This document shows, in pieces, positions 1-10,300 of a DNA stretch of 23,942 nucleotides. The stretch comes from Ophioceras dolichostomum. Its lineage: Eukaryota; Ascomycota; Sordariomycetes; Magnaporthales; Ophioceraceae. Below the pieces are notes generated by a model that saw only the letters and a program-made list of their open reading frames with translations, ran no database searches and was not told the origin of the DNA. Each line of letters opens with the position of its first letter. Position 1 is the first letter of the stretch. The stretch is from positions 1-23,942 of the forward strand of contig PYST01000481.1 of the NCBI GenBank assembly GCA_003049485.1, in the 5' to 3' direction. The position numbers and the translations under genes are program-made.

Positions 1-86
1 TACAACTGGCCATAATTGTGCAGTGGTGAAAGTGGTGTGAAAGGGAGAGAGAATTTTGCGGGGACATTAATTTTTTGGGGGCTGAG

Positions 87-112
87 CCCCTCAACCCCTC
101 AAAACCCCTCAA
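87..112 (+). promoter_or_regulatory. Triple CCCCTCAA motif (STRE-like cluster)
   Basis: CCCCTCAA occurs three times, at 87-94, 95-102 and 105-112. The CCCCT core is the ascomycete stress response element bound by Msn2/4-type C2H2 zinc-finger factors, which is established for yeast and reported for some filamentous fungi. Clustering is what a functional site would show. No downstream gene is visible for it to control, so the regulatory reading is an inference. Confidence 0.3.
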
Positions 113-848
113 AGACTCTCTCCACAGGTGATAGCTCCAGACTGCAGTTCCCTCTCCTCGAAGATGCTGCAGCATCGCTGCTTGATTGCTGCAAGGTTCG
201 TGCTCAACCATGGTAACGCCTGCAGGTCGGTGAATATCTCTAACAAATCACGGCCCGCACGCAGATCTCGGATGGGGAGGTTTCCCCCCCTCCCTTCTTC
301 TTCCCTGGCTGGTGGTGTGGATGGGCCGCCGCTCGTCGACCCAAGTTTGCAGTGCTTTGGTTCGCCAGCCGGCTGAAACTGACAAGTGACAGAAGTTGAC
401 AGCAGCTTTTGACCCCGAAGAAAACCTTACACAGTAACAACAAAAGTTGACGAGAACTGGTGTTGTGTTGCATTGTGCCTCCGAAGTGGTCATCACCCCA
501 AAAACCATATTGGATACCGTTTTTCGTTTTCGACTTCTTTCTGTTCCTATTCGTCTACGCATGAGCCTCTAGGTCGCATCGTCTTGTGCTCTCATTGCTT
601 GGAAACAACAAGGGATATCCCTGGAAGCTCACCAGACTATTCCCTTGACAGCCATTTTTTCTCTTTTGTCAATTGATTCCATCCAATACTGTGTATGTGA
701 CCAGCTTTGCAGTGCATATCAGTAGGTGTACCTCCTGTGGCACAACGTATTGGATACGATCGAGACTCTCTCTTGTCCGCAAAGAGTCCAAGTGGAAGCT
801 TGGTATGGTATGTCGAGCCCACTGGCTCTTTAGGAACGAACGATTACA

Positions 849-876
849 ACAAAAAAATAAATAAAAAATAAAAAGA
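849..876 (+). other. A-rich tract with AATAAA-like words
   Basis: A run made almost entirely of A and T on the plus strand contains overlapping AATAAA/AAATAA words. It could serve as a polyadenylation region for a plus-strand transcript ending here, or be a simple low-complexity tract. No coding sequence ends just upstream, so neither reading is firm. Confidence 0.25.
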
Positions 877-1300
877 GGATCTCGGAATCGGACATCATTC
901 CTTTGCTGGCTGTATATGTGGCCTTCAGTTGCCAGCTCACCAGCGGTCTGTCTTTGTCCCTTGATGGAAGCAACATCGGTGAGGCTTCTCCAGTCAATCA
1001 GGTGATTGAAGCTCCCTGTAAGCTCTGATGCGGCACTTGCCCCACCGAAGAAGACCCCAGAGCAGTGCTCCAGAGTTCCAGAGCACCCCGCCGCTTTTCT
1101 TTGAGCAGGGAGGCATTGAGGTTTTGGACACTCATGGAGGTTCACCGGAAACTAACTTGCTTGCCACTACGGAGTATTGCGACGCACGTCACTGAAAATG
1201 TCCCTCGGCTTTGATGAACCGAGTCAACCGACCGATCAAAAGACGTTTTCTTTCACCGGGACGCGCCGAACTCTGGAAGAATAGCTAGGATCCTTCCTCG

Positions 1301-2819
1301 GCGATCATTCCCGCCGGCAATGTATGCCATGCCCTTGTCCTGGTATATTTTCCTTCCCCCCTTCCCCCCCTCCCTCGTCGTGCCATCAACGGCCAGTTAA
1401 CCTCGACACATGCCGATTCTACTCCGTCTCCCGTCAAACCGCCACCTCATCCCGGTCTAGCATGGGATCGATTTCCATCCGTAGACTTTGCACACCCTCC
1501 TCAACATCATCCCCCCTTCCAACATGCCTGGTTTCGCTCACCCACCCGCTTCTCGTGCAGGACGGCATGGTAGGCTTGCCGTCCAAGGCTCTTGCGTTAC
1601 CTAATAGCGTTTGTCTTGAGAAAGTTCCCGTTTTTATCTTTCCGTATCCTGTCTTGCACTCCCTCCCTCCCTCCTTTCTGTGTCCTCCCAAACCTCTATA
1701 TCTCTCCTCCCGTTTCCCGGTTACAATCGGTCGCGGATTGTTTTTAATAGTATCACTATGCATTCAAAGAGAACCATGTTGTGCTCCCGCGAACAGCGCC
1801 TGCAGCCGTGTCGGCTAGCCGACTCTAGATCTGGTAGAGAATGTTACTCACCACCGTCATCAAATGATGAAAGGTGCCCAGAGTCACGAAAAACCTTAGG
1901 TGCCGCCTCCCAGCCACACAACAGAACACAGGTTCCAGGGAAATGCAGCCCTGGAGAGGGCGTGCTTCAGTACGCACCTACAGAGGTGCCTTGGTCCGCA
2001 GCGTGGAGGCAAGGCCAGAGAGTGCCAACCCCACATCCCGCGCCGCCTTCCGTTACCCCTCCTTGCTCTTCTCAGCCAGACCTGGGCAGGGGCGTGGACC
2101 AGCAGGGCAGGGGAGCCGAATTCGGTCATGGGGCATCACCAGCCGACCGACGTCCTGTTTATTATGGGCGGTTGAGGAAGGTTGAAGTGGCAAGATTCCC
2201 CAGATTCTTCTTCGTTGTGCAGAGGACCAGCCGCGAGACGGGAAAATGCCAACCGTAAGCACATTGGATGGAGGGGTAAGAAGGTCCCAGAGTGGACTGA
2301 GGAGATGGAAATGCAGCCGTCCTTGGGAGCTCCCTGTCCCACTCTCCTCCCCTTCCCCTCTGTCCCTGTCCCTTCTCTCTCGACACAGCTGCAAGAAGAA
2401 GCAAACAAGAGAGAAACTCTCCCTCCGCCCCCGCTCCGTCGAACCAACCACGAGGTCGACCGAGCCGACCACGGCCTGGCACTTTGGGGGCTAGGGGAGA
2501 CTGGTCAATCGAGGGACCGCTCATGATCCAGCCATCTAGGCGCTGATTTGTCCGTCCATGCCGTGCCCGGCCGCGGACCCAAGGCAGGGACGGCGGCATG
2601 GGCGCCTGCGACATTTAGCCCTTCTTTTGCTTCGTCCTTGCCTCCTCTCGACCATTTCTCTACCGTTCTGCCGGTGTTATCGGATGAGATCGGAGCTTCT
2701 ACATGCCTCCCCTTCCTACCTACAGGACATTGGCGCACGTCTTTCTCTTTTTGTTTGTCTCTCGATGCTCTTCCGTATCTCGCTCATTCATTGATGTATG
2801 ATTTTCAACACCTAACCAC
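1301..2819. other. Gene-free stretch with pyrimidine-rich tracts
   Basis: This stretch contains several CT-rich runs on the plus strand, for example around 1350-1380, 1655-1680 and 2335-2390. Such tracts are common upstream of transcription starts in filamentous fungi, but no downstream ORF is convincing. The frames open here (up to about 190 codons) are rich in Pro, Arg and Ser, lack domains and overlap on both strands, as expected of noncoding GC-balanced DNA. Confidence 0.5.
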
Positions 2820-2849
2820 CCACACACACGCACGAAGACATACATACAT

Positions 2850-2852
<3 letters not shown>

Positions 2853-2888
<36 letters not shown>
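2853..2888 (+). repeat. (CA)18 dinucleotide microsatellite
   Basis: Eighteen uninterrupted CA units are preceded by related CACA and TACATACATA sequence from about 2818. The apparent Cys-Val and His-Thr repeat peptides in the frames crossing this site are translations of the microsatellite and not evidence of a gene. Its length makes it likely to vary between isolates. Confidence 0.97.
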
Positions 2889-2891
<3 letters not shown>

Positions 2892-4632
2892 GCACAACAC
2901 CCTGCCGCCCACCACCCGCACCCCCTAGAAGAAGTTCCTTGCTTCCTCCATTGCCTCGTACGTGATGCCACTGGTGAGGATACGATGGAACAGGCCTAGT
3001 GCCCTCTTTCGGATGGCATCCTGACCATACCTTATGACTCCCACTTCCTTGTCGGTCATCAGCACCTCTCAGCCGGCCAAGTCGGCAGGCCATCACCTCC
3101 GACCGTCGGCCATTGCGCAAGCAGCACATAGACGAAGAGAATCTAGCGTTTCCATTTATGTAACTCCGTATGCAGCTCGCCTCGAATATCCAAGTCGGAT
3201 AGGACCGGCCGCCCGTCCGCACCCACCTCCCTCCTCTTCTCGGCCGCGTGTGGAAGCCTTCTGTCTTGTTCACTCCCCTCTTGGCAATCCGTAATCAGCA
3301 GTACCGCGTCAGCAGAGACCTACCGTCCTAGACAGATAGACGGGCGACACCCCTCCAACGACGTCGTCTCGCTGCAGGCTCAACGATGAGCTGGCCGGCC
3401 GACTGCTTCGTGTTTTTCGCGTCCCGCGTCCTGCCCCTTTTCATACTCCCCTCCATCCATATCCGGATGTTGCAAGCGACCGCTTTGGGCCACTTGAAAC
3501 GACTGACGACTCCCACATAGGTGGCTTTTAAACCCCCTGCCAACGGCACTGACTAGTGACGCACACAACGCCGTTGGGCCTTTCTTTCAGCAGTGAAGTG
3601 TGGCATATTCCTCCGATGTCCGGGCGGGAGGTTGGGCTGCAGAGGCTCCGCTGCACAATCATCATCCCTCTCTTTTGCATCTCTGCATCGCATACAATGG
3701 CCGCGACGCCGGCGACGATGGATGGATGTACAGTGAGACTAGCGATATTTGGGGTAGGTTAGGTAGGTAGGTAGGTACCCTAGTTTCACTCAAGCTAACG
3801 GAAGGTATCAGCTATTTGGCATAGAAGGGACGGAAGACAGGCAAGACATGTCGCAGCGCTATCTATGTACAACCCTGGCCTGCCTGCATAGGAACCCTGG
3901 GAGGTCGTCGGACGGTCGGATGAAGCGAGGGTGGCAAAAACACGAAAGAGAATAAAGAAAGGCAAAGAGGGGAAGAAAAGGCGATGTGAACACGGGAACT
4001 TTTGCGAGGCTCTCTGTAAGACAGGAAGTACAGGATGGAGGGCTGATGGGGGGCGCTGGGATACACACGACTGAGCACGAACACAGGCGCGGGACTCGAA
4101 ACGTCAGTGTCGCGATCACAGAGAAAGGGCAGAGCCGCCTCCTTGAGATCCAGCGAGCCAAGGATCTAGACGTTACCTACCTACCTGGTAGTTACACGGG
4201 CGAGAAGGGGAAAAAAAGGTCACGCAATCTGGCCCGGTGCTCGGTCGCGGGCGTGTGCGTGTGTGCGTGTGTGATTGTATCCCTTGGTAGGTAGGCATGT
4301 GTGGTTCCTTTCATTCTCTCTCCGTCATCCCTCCCCATCCCATCTGGCCAGATCTCTTGCGTCCGTACGATAATGTACGATGGCAATCTGCCGTGCGAGG
4401 ATGGCCTGTCTTTGTTTGCTGATCTTCTACCCCACTCGCTTCGGCCTCCGGCTTTTCCTGATCATCAGCAGCGGGCAACAAGACGAGCGCGAGACCACCT
4501 TGCAAGCTAGCTCCCTTTTCTTGCGGATTTTTGGCCACCCAAACAGACAGGATGACACTCAAGCTCGTACATACCTACAGGTACTATAGATACCACAAAT
4601 CGATACCGTTACGAAGATCTGAGGTATATGCG
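2889..4632. other. Gene-free stretch with TAGG repeats
   Basis: No coding region is supported. Tetranucleotide TAGG/CCTA runs occur at 3755-3779, 4174-4187 and 4286-4295, and a short GATG run lies near 3716-3727. ORFs in both strands are at most about 150 codons and show no recognisable family. Confidence 0.5.
3755..3779 (+). repeat. (TAGG)n tetranucleotide repeat
   Basis: An imperfect run of TAGG units ends in GGTACC. It is one of several dispersed copies of the same unit in this window, and the clear ones all lie outside the four well-supported coding regions. Confidence 0.9.
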
Positions 4633-4663
4633 TACCTAGGTAGGTAGGTAGGTAGGTAGGTAC
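4633..4663 (+). repeat. (TAGG)n repeat, longest copy
   Basis: The run starts with a TACCTAGG palindrome and continues as about six TAGG units to GTAC. It is the longest of the dispersed TAGG runs. Because the unit is present in both orientations here, the first part can form a short inverted repeat. Confidence 0.93.
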
Positions 4664-7106
4664 AGTAAGTAGCAATATCAAATGTTCGTAAGCCAACACG
4701 TGCTGTTGGCAGGAGCATATTGCATGCAACCTACCAAGGTATCATTGATTCTGACGATGAGGTGTTCCGTGCCGAACAATTCGATGGAACCTCACGGCAG
4801 CATCAGACTGCAATGGGATGCCGCGCAACAGGTACCGAGCATCGAGAAAGGGGCAGACCACGCACGACTCAAAGAAAATGCACTGCTACTCGACCCATCT
4901 GTCTACTTGCTCGAGACTTTGGCTCTCTTACACTTGTCTTGTCAACCCGACGCTTCGACAGCCGGGGTTGGGCCGGCCGATGCCTGATGTGTTGTGCGTG
5001 CCCGTTTTGAGTGGCACTGATGATGGTGCTGAGTGGGCTGGCTGGTGCCCGTTGTGGTTCCGAGCGGTCCCACTGAAGCGTCTGGTCGATGTCAAGCGAG
5101 GCGTGGTGCGGCAGGCAAAGCACCTCAAGGCACTGACTCCCGACCGACCGACTGTGAGGCGATGCGAGAGCGGCCGAACCACTTACCGTTCGGCACGATT
5201 GAGTGGTTCAATCGCTCACCGAGGTATAATGATGCACCTCTTATACATGAGGAGCATTAATTGCTACTTACGCCATTTTTACTCCCTTCAACACAACAGA
5301 CGAACACAGCTCTAGGTGCCTTGTAACAAACCCCTTCCGAGCTAAACCGACCGGCGTGGAGAGAGAGAGAGAGCCATCAGTCATCATCAACAGTGCCTAA
5401 TCTATCACGTTCCGCTTTGACGAACGACTTTCGAGCCCTCCCCCCTCCCCTCGCGTCGTCGTCATAAACCCCACCAGAACAGAACAGAACACACGGCCGA
5501 ATATAACGAGGATCTTCCGTCCTCTGTGCCACGGTTGGTCGGTGCGGGCTCCGACATTCCTGCGCCATGGTTTATTCACTCGGACCGGTGAAGGGAATCG
5601 TTCGTCGTCGGCAACTCGGGACTTTGCACCAAACCAATCCCATTCCCATCTCCCGTCTGTTCCGCAAGGTTTCCCTTCCCGCCTCATTCTCCCCCCTCCC
5701 CCCGCCACTTTTCTCCTGCCTCTCCACTACCTACACGTTTCCATTCCCATCAGAGCATCCGACACGATCCATCTGATCCAGTCCTGATTTTTTTTCTCTC
5801 TTCCTTTCTCTTTTCATTCCACTCTTCTTCCCGAAACGTTTTCTCTGCGCCACCGTTTTCTTTTGCACAAGTCTCCCGCCAAACCCACCCACGCACCCGC
5901 CTTACCGTTTTCCTGATCCACAAGGAACGAGGAAGTACCTGATACCATCGTCTCTTGTTCTCTCTCCTCAAGTAGGGGAGCCCCCTGAAGCTTGTTCGCG
6001 TTTCTCCGTGAGCAGGACGACAGCTCCATGGGAGCCACCTATTTACGCTCCTCCCTGCTCCTCGGGAGAGGAGCGGAGCGATGGATGGTTTGGTGCCCCT
6101 ACCTACCTACCTATCGACGCTGCAAGGCGGCGAAAGACGTGCTCGCTGCCTACCTACCTATGGAAGGCGCATTGCCCGGACAGTAGTCTAGTGTTGTCAC
6201 GCGTTTCCCTGTTTAGTTTGCCTTCTTAGTACCTTCCTTACCTAGAACAAACGGGCACCGATTCACCTATTCGGTTCAGTATCAAAACTGATACTGGCAT
6301 TTCGCCTAGTAGTTGGCGCTTTCCATGGTCGTTGCGTCTCCCGCCCACTTCGGAAGAAGAAGCAAGCAGCCAAGGAAAATGACAGTCAGGAAGACAGACT
6401 GAACATCTGTTCTATCCGTACCTTTCTTTTCCTCTTCGTCCAACTGATGATGACGGGGCAGCGGACTGGTGGCGTGCGTGGGTACATGCGTTCGCTTTCG
6501 CTCTCCTTTTTCTTTCTCTTTTTTTTTTCTTTTCATCAGTTCCGACGCCCGCATCGTTCGACATAATACCTTGCATCCAGCTAAGCTACCTGCAGTACCT
6601 TACTTATACGGTGCCTGATGCTGCTTTGCGGCGTCGTTCTGGGCCACCAAACAAGCCGCTTTCCTAGAATGGAAACCAGGCTGACCTGGCCCAGAGGTCT
6701 TCACATACCGAAACAGATGGCTTTCTGGCTTTCTGGCTTCTGGCTGGCTGGTTGGCTGACTGATCGCAGCTACCATCCAATCTCTTTGTTCCGTTATACG
6801 CCTGGTTAGCGCGAGTTTGGTAAAGCAGTTTCCCTTGCGCCCCCTATCTACATCAGCCTCTCTCTCGTTAGGATGTTATTCTACCTAGGTATGGTATGGG
6901 TTCACGCGCTCTCCCCTTTCGCATTCCAATAATAGAGCTACCTATATCGGAGCAGAGGAAGAATCGTAAGTGTCGCCCAGCCTTTGCTCTACTCCAGCTG
7001 CGCGGTCGAGCCTCGTGTGGACTACCCCTTTTCTGCCTATCAGCTAGCAATCTCACACCGGCTTCAAGCCAACACAGCAAAGCAAGTTTTCTTTTATTGA
7101 AAGTCA
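4664..7106. other. Gene-free stretch with CT tracts and TAGG runs
   Basis: No gene is supported. The stretch includes a (GA)7 run (about 5359-5373), a long pyrimidine-rich segment (about 5640-5850), CCTA runs at 6099-6114 and 6151-6160, another pyrimidine tract at about 6490-6540, an imperfect TTCTGGC/TGGC repeat at about 6718-6760, and a TACCTAGGTA palindrome near 6882-6891. The CT-rich segments resemble promoter or 5' leader DNA of a plus-strand transcript, but no matching ORF follows. Confidence 0.45.
6099..6160 (+). repeat. Two CCTA tetranucleotide runs
   Basis: CCTA-type runs at 6099-6114 and 6151-6160 are separated by about 36 nt of unrelated sequence. They are the opposite orientation of the TAGG runs at 3755 and 4633. 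Confidence 0.85.
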
Positions 7107-7340
7107 ATGCCCGCTCACCTCACCAGCAGCAGCCACATCATGCCATGGCTCAGAGACGGCCGCCTCCGTCTTTGCGACGTTCTCGCAATGTCCGAGGAGG
7201 AGACGCTAGTGCGTCTCCTTTTTTGTCACCTTTCGCCGAAGCCGCCCGAATATCCCGAAGTCCTCTTCTTTCTCTCCATCTTTGGCTATCGTCAAGCCGT
7301 ACATGAGAAGGTGGGCTTCTTTTTTATGTGGAAGGGCTAA
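7107..7340 (+). CDS. Possible small ORF, 77 aa, doubtful
   Basis: This ATG-initiated frame of 77 residues ends at TAA 7338-7340. The predicted peptide has an acidic patch (SEEETLVRLL around residues 29-38) and a hydrophobic stretch (LFFLSIFGY around 53-61), but I recognise no family. It is the most protein-like short frame in the left half of the window by codon choice. Against it, the frame runs straight through a perfect 9-bp hairpin followed by six Ts, which is more easily read as a nucleic-acid structure, and the C-terminal residues come from T-rich low-complexity DNA. It might be an upstream ORF of a longer leader, a small gene, or nothing. Confidence 0.15.
   Translation: MPAHLTSSSHIMPWLRDGRLRLCDVLAMSEEETLVRLLFCHLSPKPPEYPEVLFFLSIFGYRQAVHEKVGFFFMWKG
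7198..7224 (+). terminator. Hairpin plus T6, terminator-like
   Basis: A perfect 9-bp stem (AGGAGACGC at 7198-7206, complement at 7211-7219) closes a TAGT tetraloop and runs directly into six Ts (7219-7224). In bacteria this would be called a Rho-independent terminator. In a fungus a T-run of this length is enough to stop RNA polymerase III, and the hairpin could belong to the 3' end of a small RNA. No convincing A/B-box promoter was found just upstream, so the role is inferred from shape only. Confidence 0.4.
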
Positions 7341-10300
7341 ACGGACCTGCCGATGGTTTGTTTGTGTCACACCCGCGCGCACCTCGTATATCAGGAATGT
7401 TGGATGGATGGGGTGGGATCAATGGATGGATGGGCGGATGGATGGGTGCTTGAGTGACGGACGGGTTAGAGCATGAAGGCTGACATGGATCTCGGGTTAC
7501 CAGTTACGGAGACGTGCCGGAGGCGTCGCGCGTATGGCATGGCGAGGTGTAAGTTTGGGATGGACGGGATCGTGAGACGATTCGGCGATGGATGCTGATG
7601 ATGATGAGGTATGGCCGTCGTCGACGCTCCTTGCCTGCTGGTCTGTCTCGAAGAATTTGGTCATGTCCTTGGCCACCCCTGCTCGAGAAAGGTGGCATGT
7701 AATGGACCAGCGGGCAACTCCGCAACCCCATGTACGTACGCACCCTTCATGGCCTTCTTGTGCATGAAATGGAGGGGGCGGGTTCTGGTCTAGAATCTCA
7801 CCTCAGCATCATCAGCATCCTCCAGGTCTCTTGCCGCATTGCGTGCAGCTTGTGTCCAGGAGAGGCAAGAATGTCAGACCGACAGGGAAACTGATCCCGT
7901 TGACAGGGCTTCCGCGTGCTTTTTAGCAGGGGGATTCCCTTTCTCGTGGTTCTCCGGCTCATGTCGAAATCCTTCCCATATTTCGTCCGTATGGGGATTG
8001 GGTGATGAGCAAAGACAGTCCGTCATCCTTCCCACCCACGTTGGTTCCCCTTCTAGCTTCCCTGTGGTCGCCATAGGAACAAGCGGAGAGCAGGTACACG
8101 CAAAATGTGGAAAGCAACGCGGAAGCGTGAACAGGGGCCGGCAGGCCATTGAAGCTGTCAGCTCACCTCTCTATCCAAACTTTCAGAGCCGGAGAGAAGA
8201 GAGAAGCAAAGATTTCATCTGGTTCTTTGGGTGCTTTTGGAGAGCGAGAAGCCTGACCGCTGAATCCGAGGAGAACATACCACGTGGAAACCTTGACACT
8301 CTGTCTTTTCCTGTTTTGTGCAGGCTTTGCGCCGAGAGGCGCTCCATTTGGGACATCTCTCCCACCTCGGACTCTCTAGAGTCCCGCCTCGTTTTTCACC
8401 GTCATACATGCATAGGCCGACCGACCCGAGCCCGTCGTGCTTCGTGTGCTACATTTGATGATGCACGGTACGGCTGTGGTCGATTAATCAGTGATATAAG
8501 TCCGTCTCAAAGTGGTTCGCATTGTGCCGTCTCGCAAATCATGCCGTCTCGAGCCTTGAGAGCTCAACCTGGTTTCCATATTTTCCTTTCCGTTTTCGGG
8601 GCACCTTCCAGTCGATATCCCGGCACGGGTGCAGTGGGACGCGTCCCCGCCTCCGCCCGTCCCCGCCCGCCCGTCCCCGCCACGGCCGCTAATTCCAGAC
8701 TCTGCACCAACTACTAAAACCCCGCATCTCCAACTAACATGACATGACCCGTGTGCTTTTTTGGTGCTGTGTACATCGACGGTACTGCTTGTTTGCTCGC
8801 TAGCCCGATTATCAACAAGGTGGGATGGATGGCACAACTGGGAAAGGAATCTTACGCAGATCAAAAGATTGTGGCGATGACAAATCTAGAGCGTGGAGGA
8901 CAAGGAGGTACGTGTTCTTCACAATAGTCGTGGTGGTATGCTGTGGTATTCTGGGCTGGGCTGGGCTTGGGGGAGGGCGTGTAGTCAGTGTGTGCTCGCT
9001 AATGCATTGCGCTGGCGCTTACTGTTATGAGGTCGTGATTGATTGAGCTGGAACAAACTTGGAATGTGAAGGGCGAAGCGAGGTGTGCCTCGTGTGTGAT
9101 GGTATGTACAGAGAATTAGCTTAGATTTCGAGGTTGTTTGTGTTTTCCCACAGGCCGGCCTAGAGCGGTCCGTCCCGGAGAGGCAGACAGGGCAGAACCT
9201 TCCACCTTGGGAATCTGCAATAAAGCTTCAGGTGTGGGTGATGTGATATGTGTCTGCTGACTGCGTCGGAGGCTTGCTTGCCAGGTTCATCGATATGTTC
9301 TTTCCAAGCGGGCGACGGGCATCGGAGCAAGTTCCACGGCGGGGCCGTGGTTTCTTCTGGTCGGGCTGCTATTGCGCCGCGCCTGTGCACCGTCCCCTCC
9401 ATCTGTGTCTTTCGCAACCATTGCGGAGGGTGTTTCCTCGGATTAGTCGAAGTTTTCCGTGGCAGCGGCGGAATGTGCTGGGCTCGATATGGATGCGGTG
9501 GGTGTGTACCTTTCTAACTGATATCGTTTCTTTCTCCGCCTCCCTCAACCGCTACGACCTTCCCGGAGCGGCGATGTTAGCGCCCGCCTCCCCACGGAAT
9601 ACATAGCAATCAAGACGATCCGTCATTATCAACTGCTTTCTGTCTGCTTGGGAGGCCTGCCCAATCCAACTTTCTCCACCCTCCCACGTCGTGTGCAGAT
9701 TCCTTAGCAGTCCCTGTGCCCGGCTGATGACGATCTACGCGGGGGTCGTCTCGGCACCCGAGGCACTATTGTCGGTCGCAGGGTTCCTCGATTCGAAGCT
9801 CGTACGGTCGCGAAACGGAGCCCAGATGATGGCTGGGGCGATCGCGGTGCTCGAAGAGAGCGCGATGATATCGCCTTGCATGTCTAGGAATTCCCTTTGC
9901 TGCCACCGGACACGAAACGCATGTGCAGGCCGTAGGGCAGGGGCTCTTCGGGTAAGCTAAGGCCGTTGGCAGGTCGGTCGTTTCAGCGGCCTAGTGGGGC
10001 ACTCCCAGCAACTGTGCTTCTCCGGCTCCAGCGATCTCACAGTGGTCTGTCCTTCTGGCTCCGCTTGCCAGCATCCACGAAAGGTCATGTGAGTTGCCTT
10101 TGGCACCTTGAACCTCCCATGAAAGAACAACCTCAGCGCGTTTCTTCTCTGCGCGGAGTCTTTATGTTCTCAGTGTTTTCGGCTTGCCGACCTGCAGCGC
10201 TTGGGCGTTCCGGCGGGGAAACCCTAGTGCAGCTTCCGAATCGATTCTATGCTCCATCGACCTGCAGTCAAGAGCTTCGAGGCCACGACGCCCAATGAAA

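Larger units (their letters stand above)
1..1300. other. Gene-free stretch, left end of window
   Basis: I see no convincing coding region here. The longest frames are under 160 codons and look like chance openings: mixed codon use, no recognisable motif, and several begin only at TTG or GTG. The stretch holds a cluster of three CCCCTCAA motifs (87-112) and an A-rich tract with AATAAA-like words (about 849-876), which could be a transcript end or a nucleosome-poor tract. No tRNA A/B-box pair was seen. Confidence 0.6.

Noticed and set aside
1680..2614. Overlapping frames of 139-192 codons on both strands
   Set aside because: Lengths are within chance expectation at this base composition, the codon choice is mixed, and no domain or splice structure supports them.
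2720..3273. Frames coding Cys-Val and His-Thr repeats
   Set aside because: They are translations of the CA microsatellite at 2853-2888 and its flanks.
5195..5225. tRNA B-box-like GGTTCAATC
   Set aside because: No matching A box, acceptor stem or T-run terminator was found at tRNA spacing.
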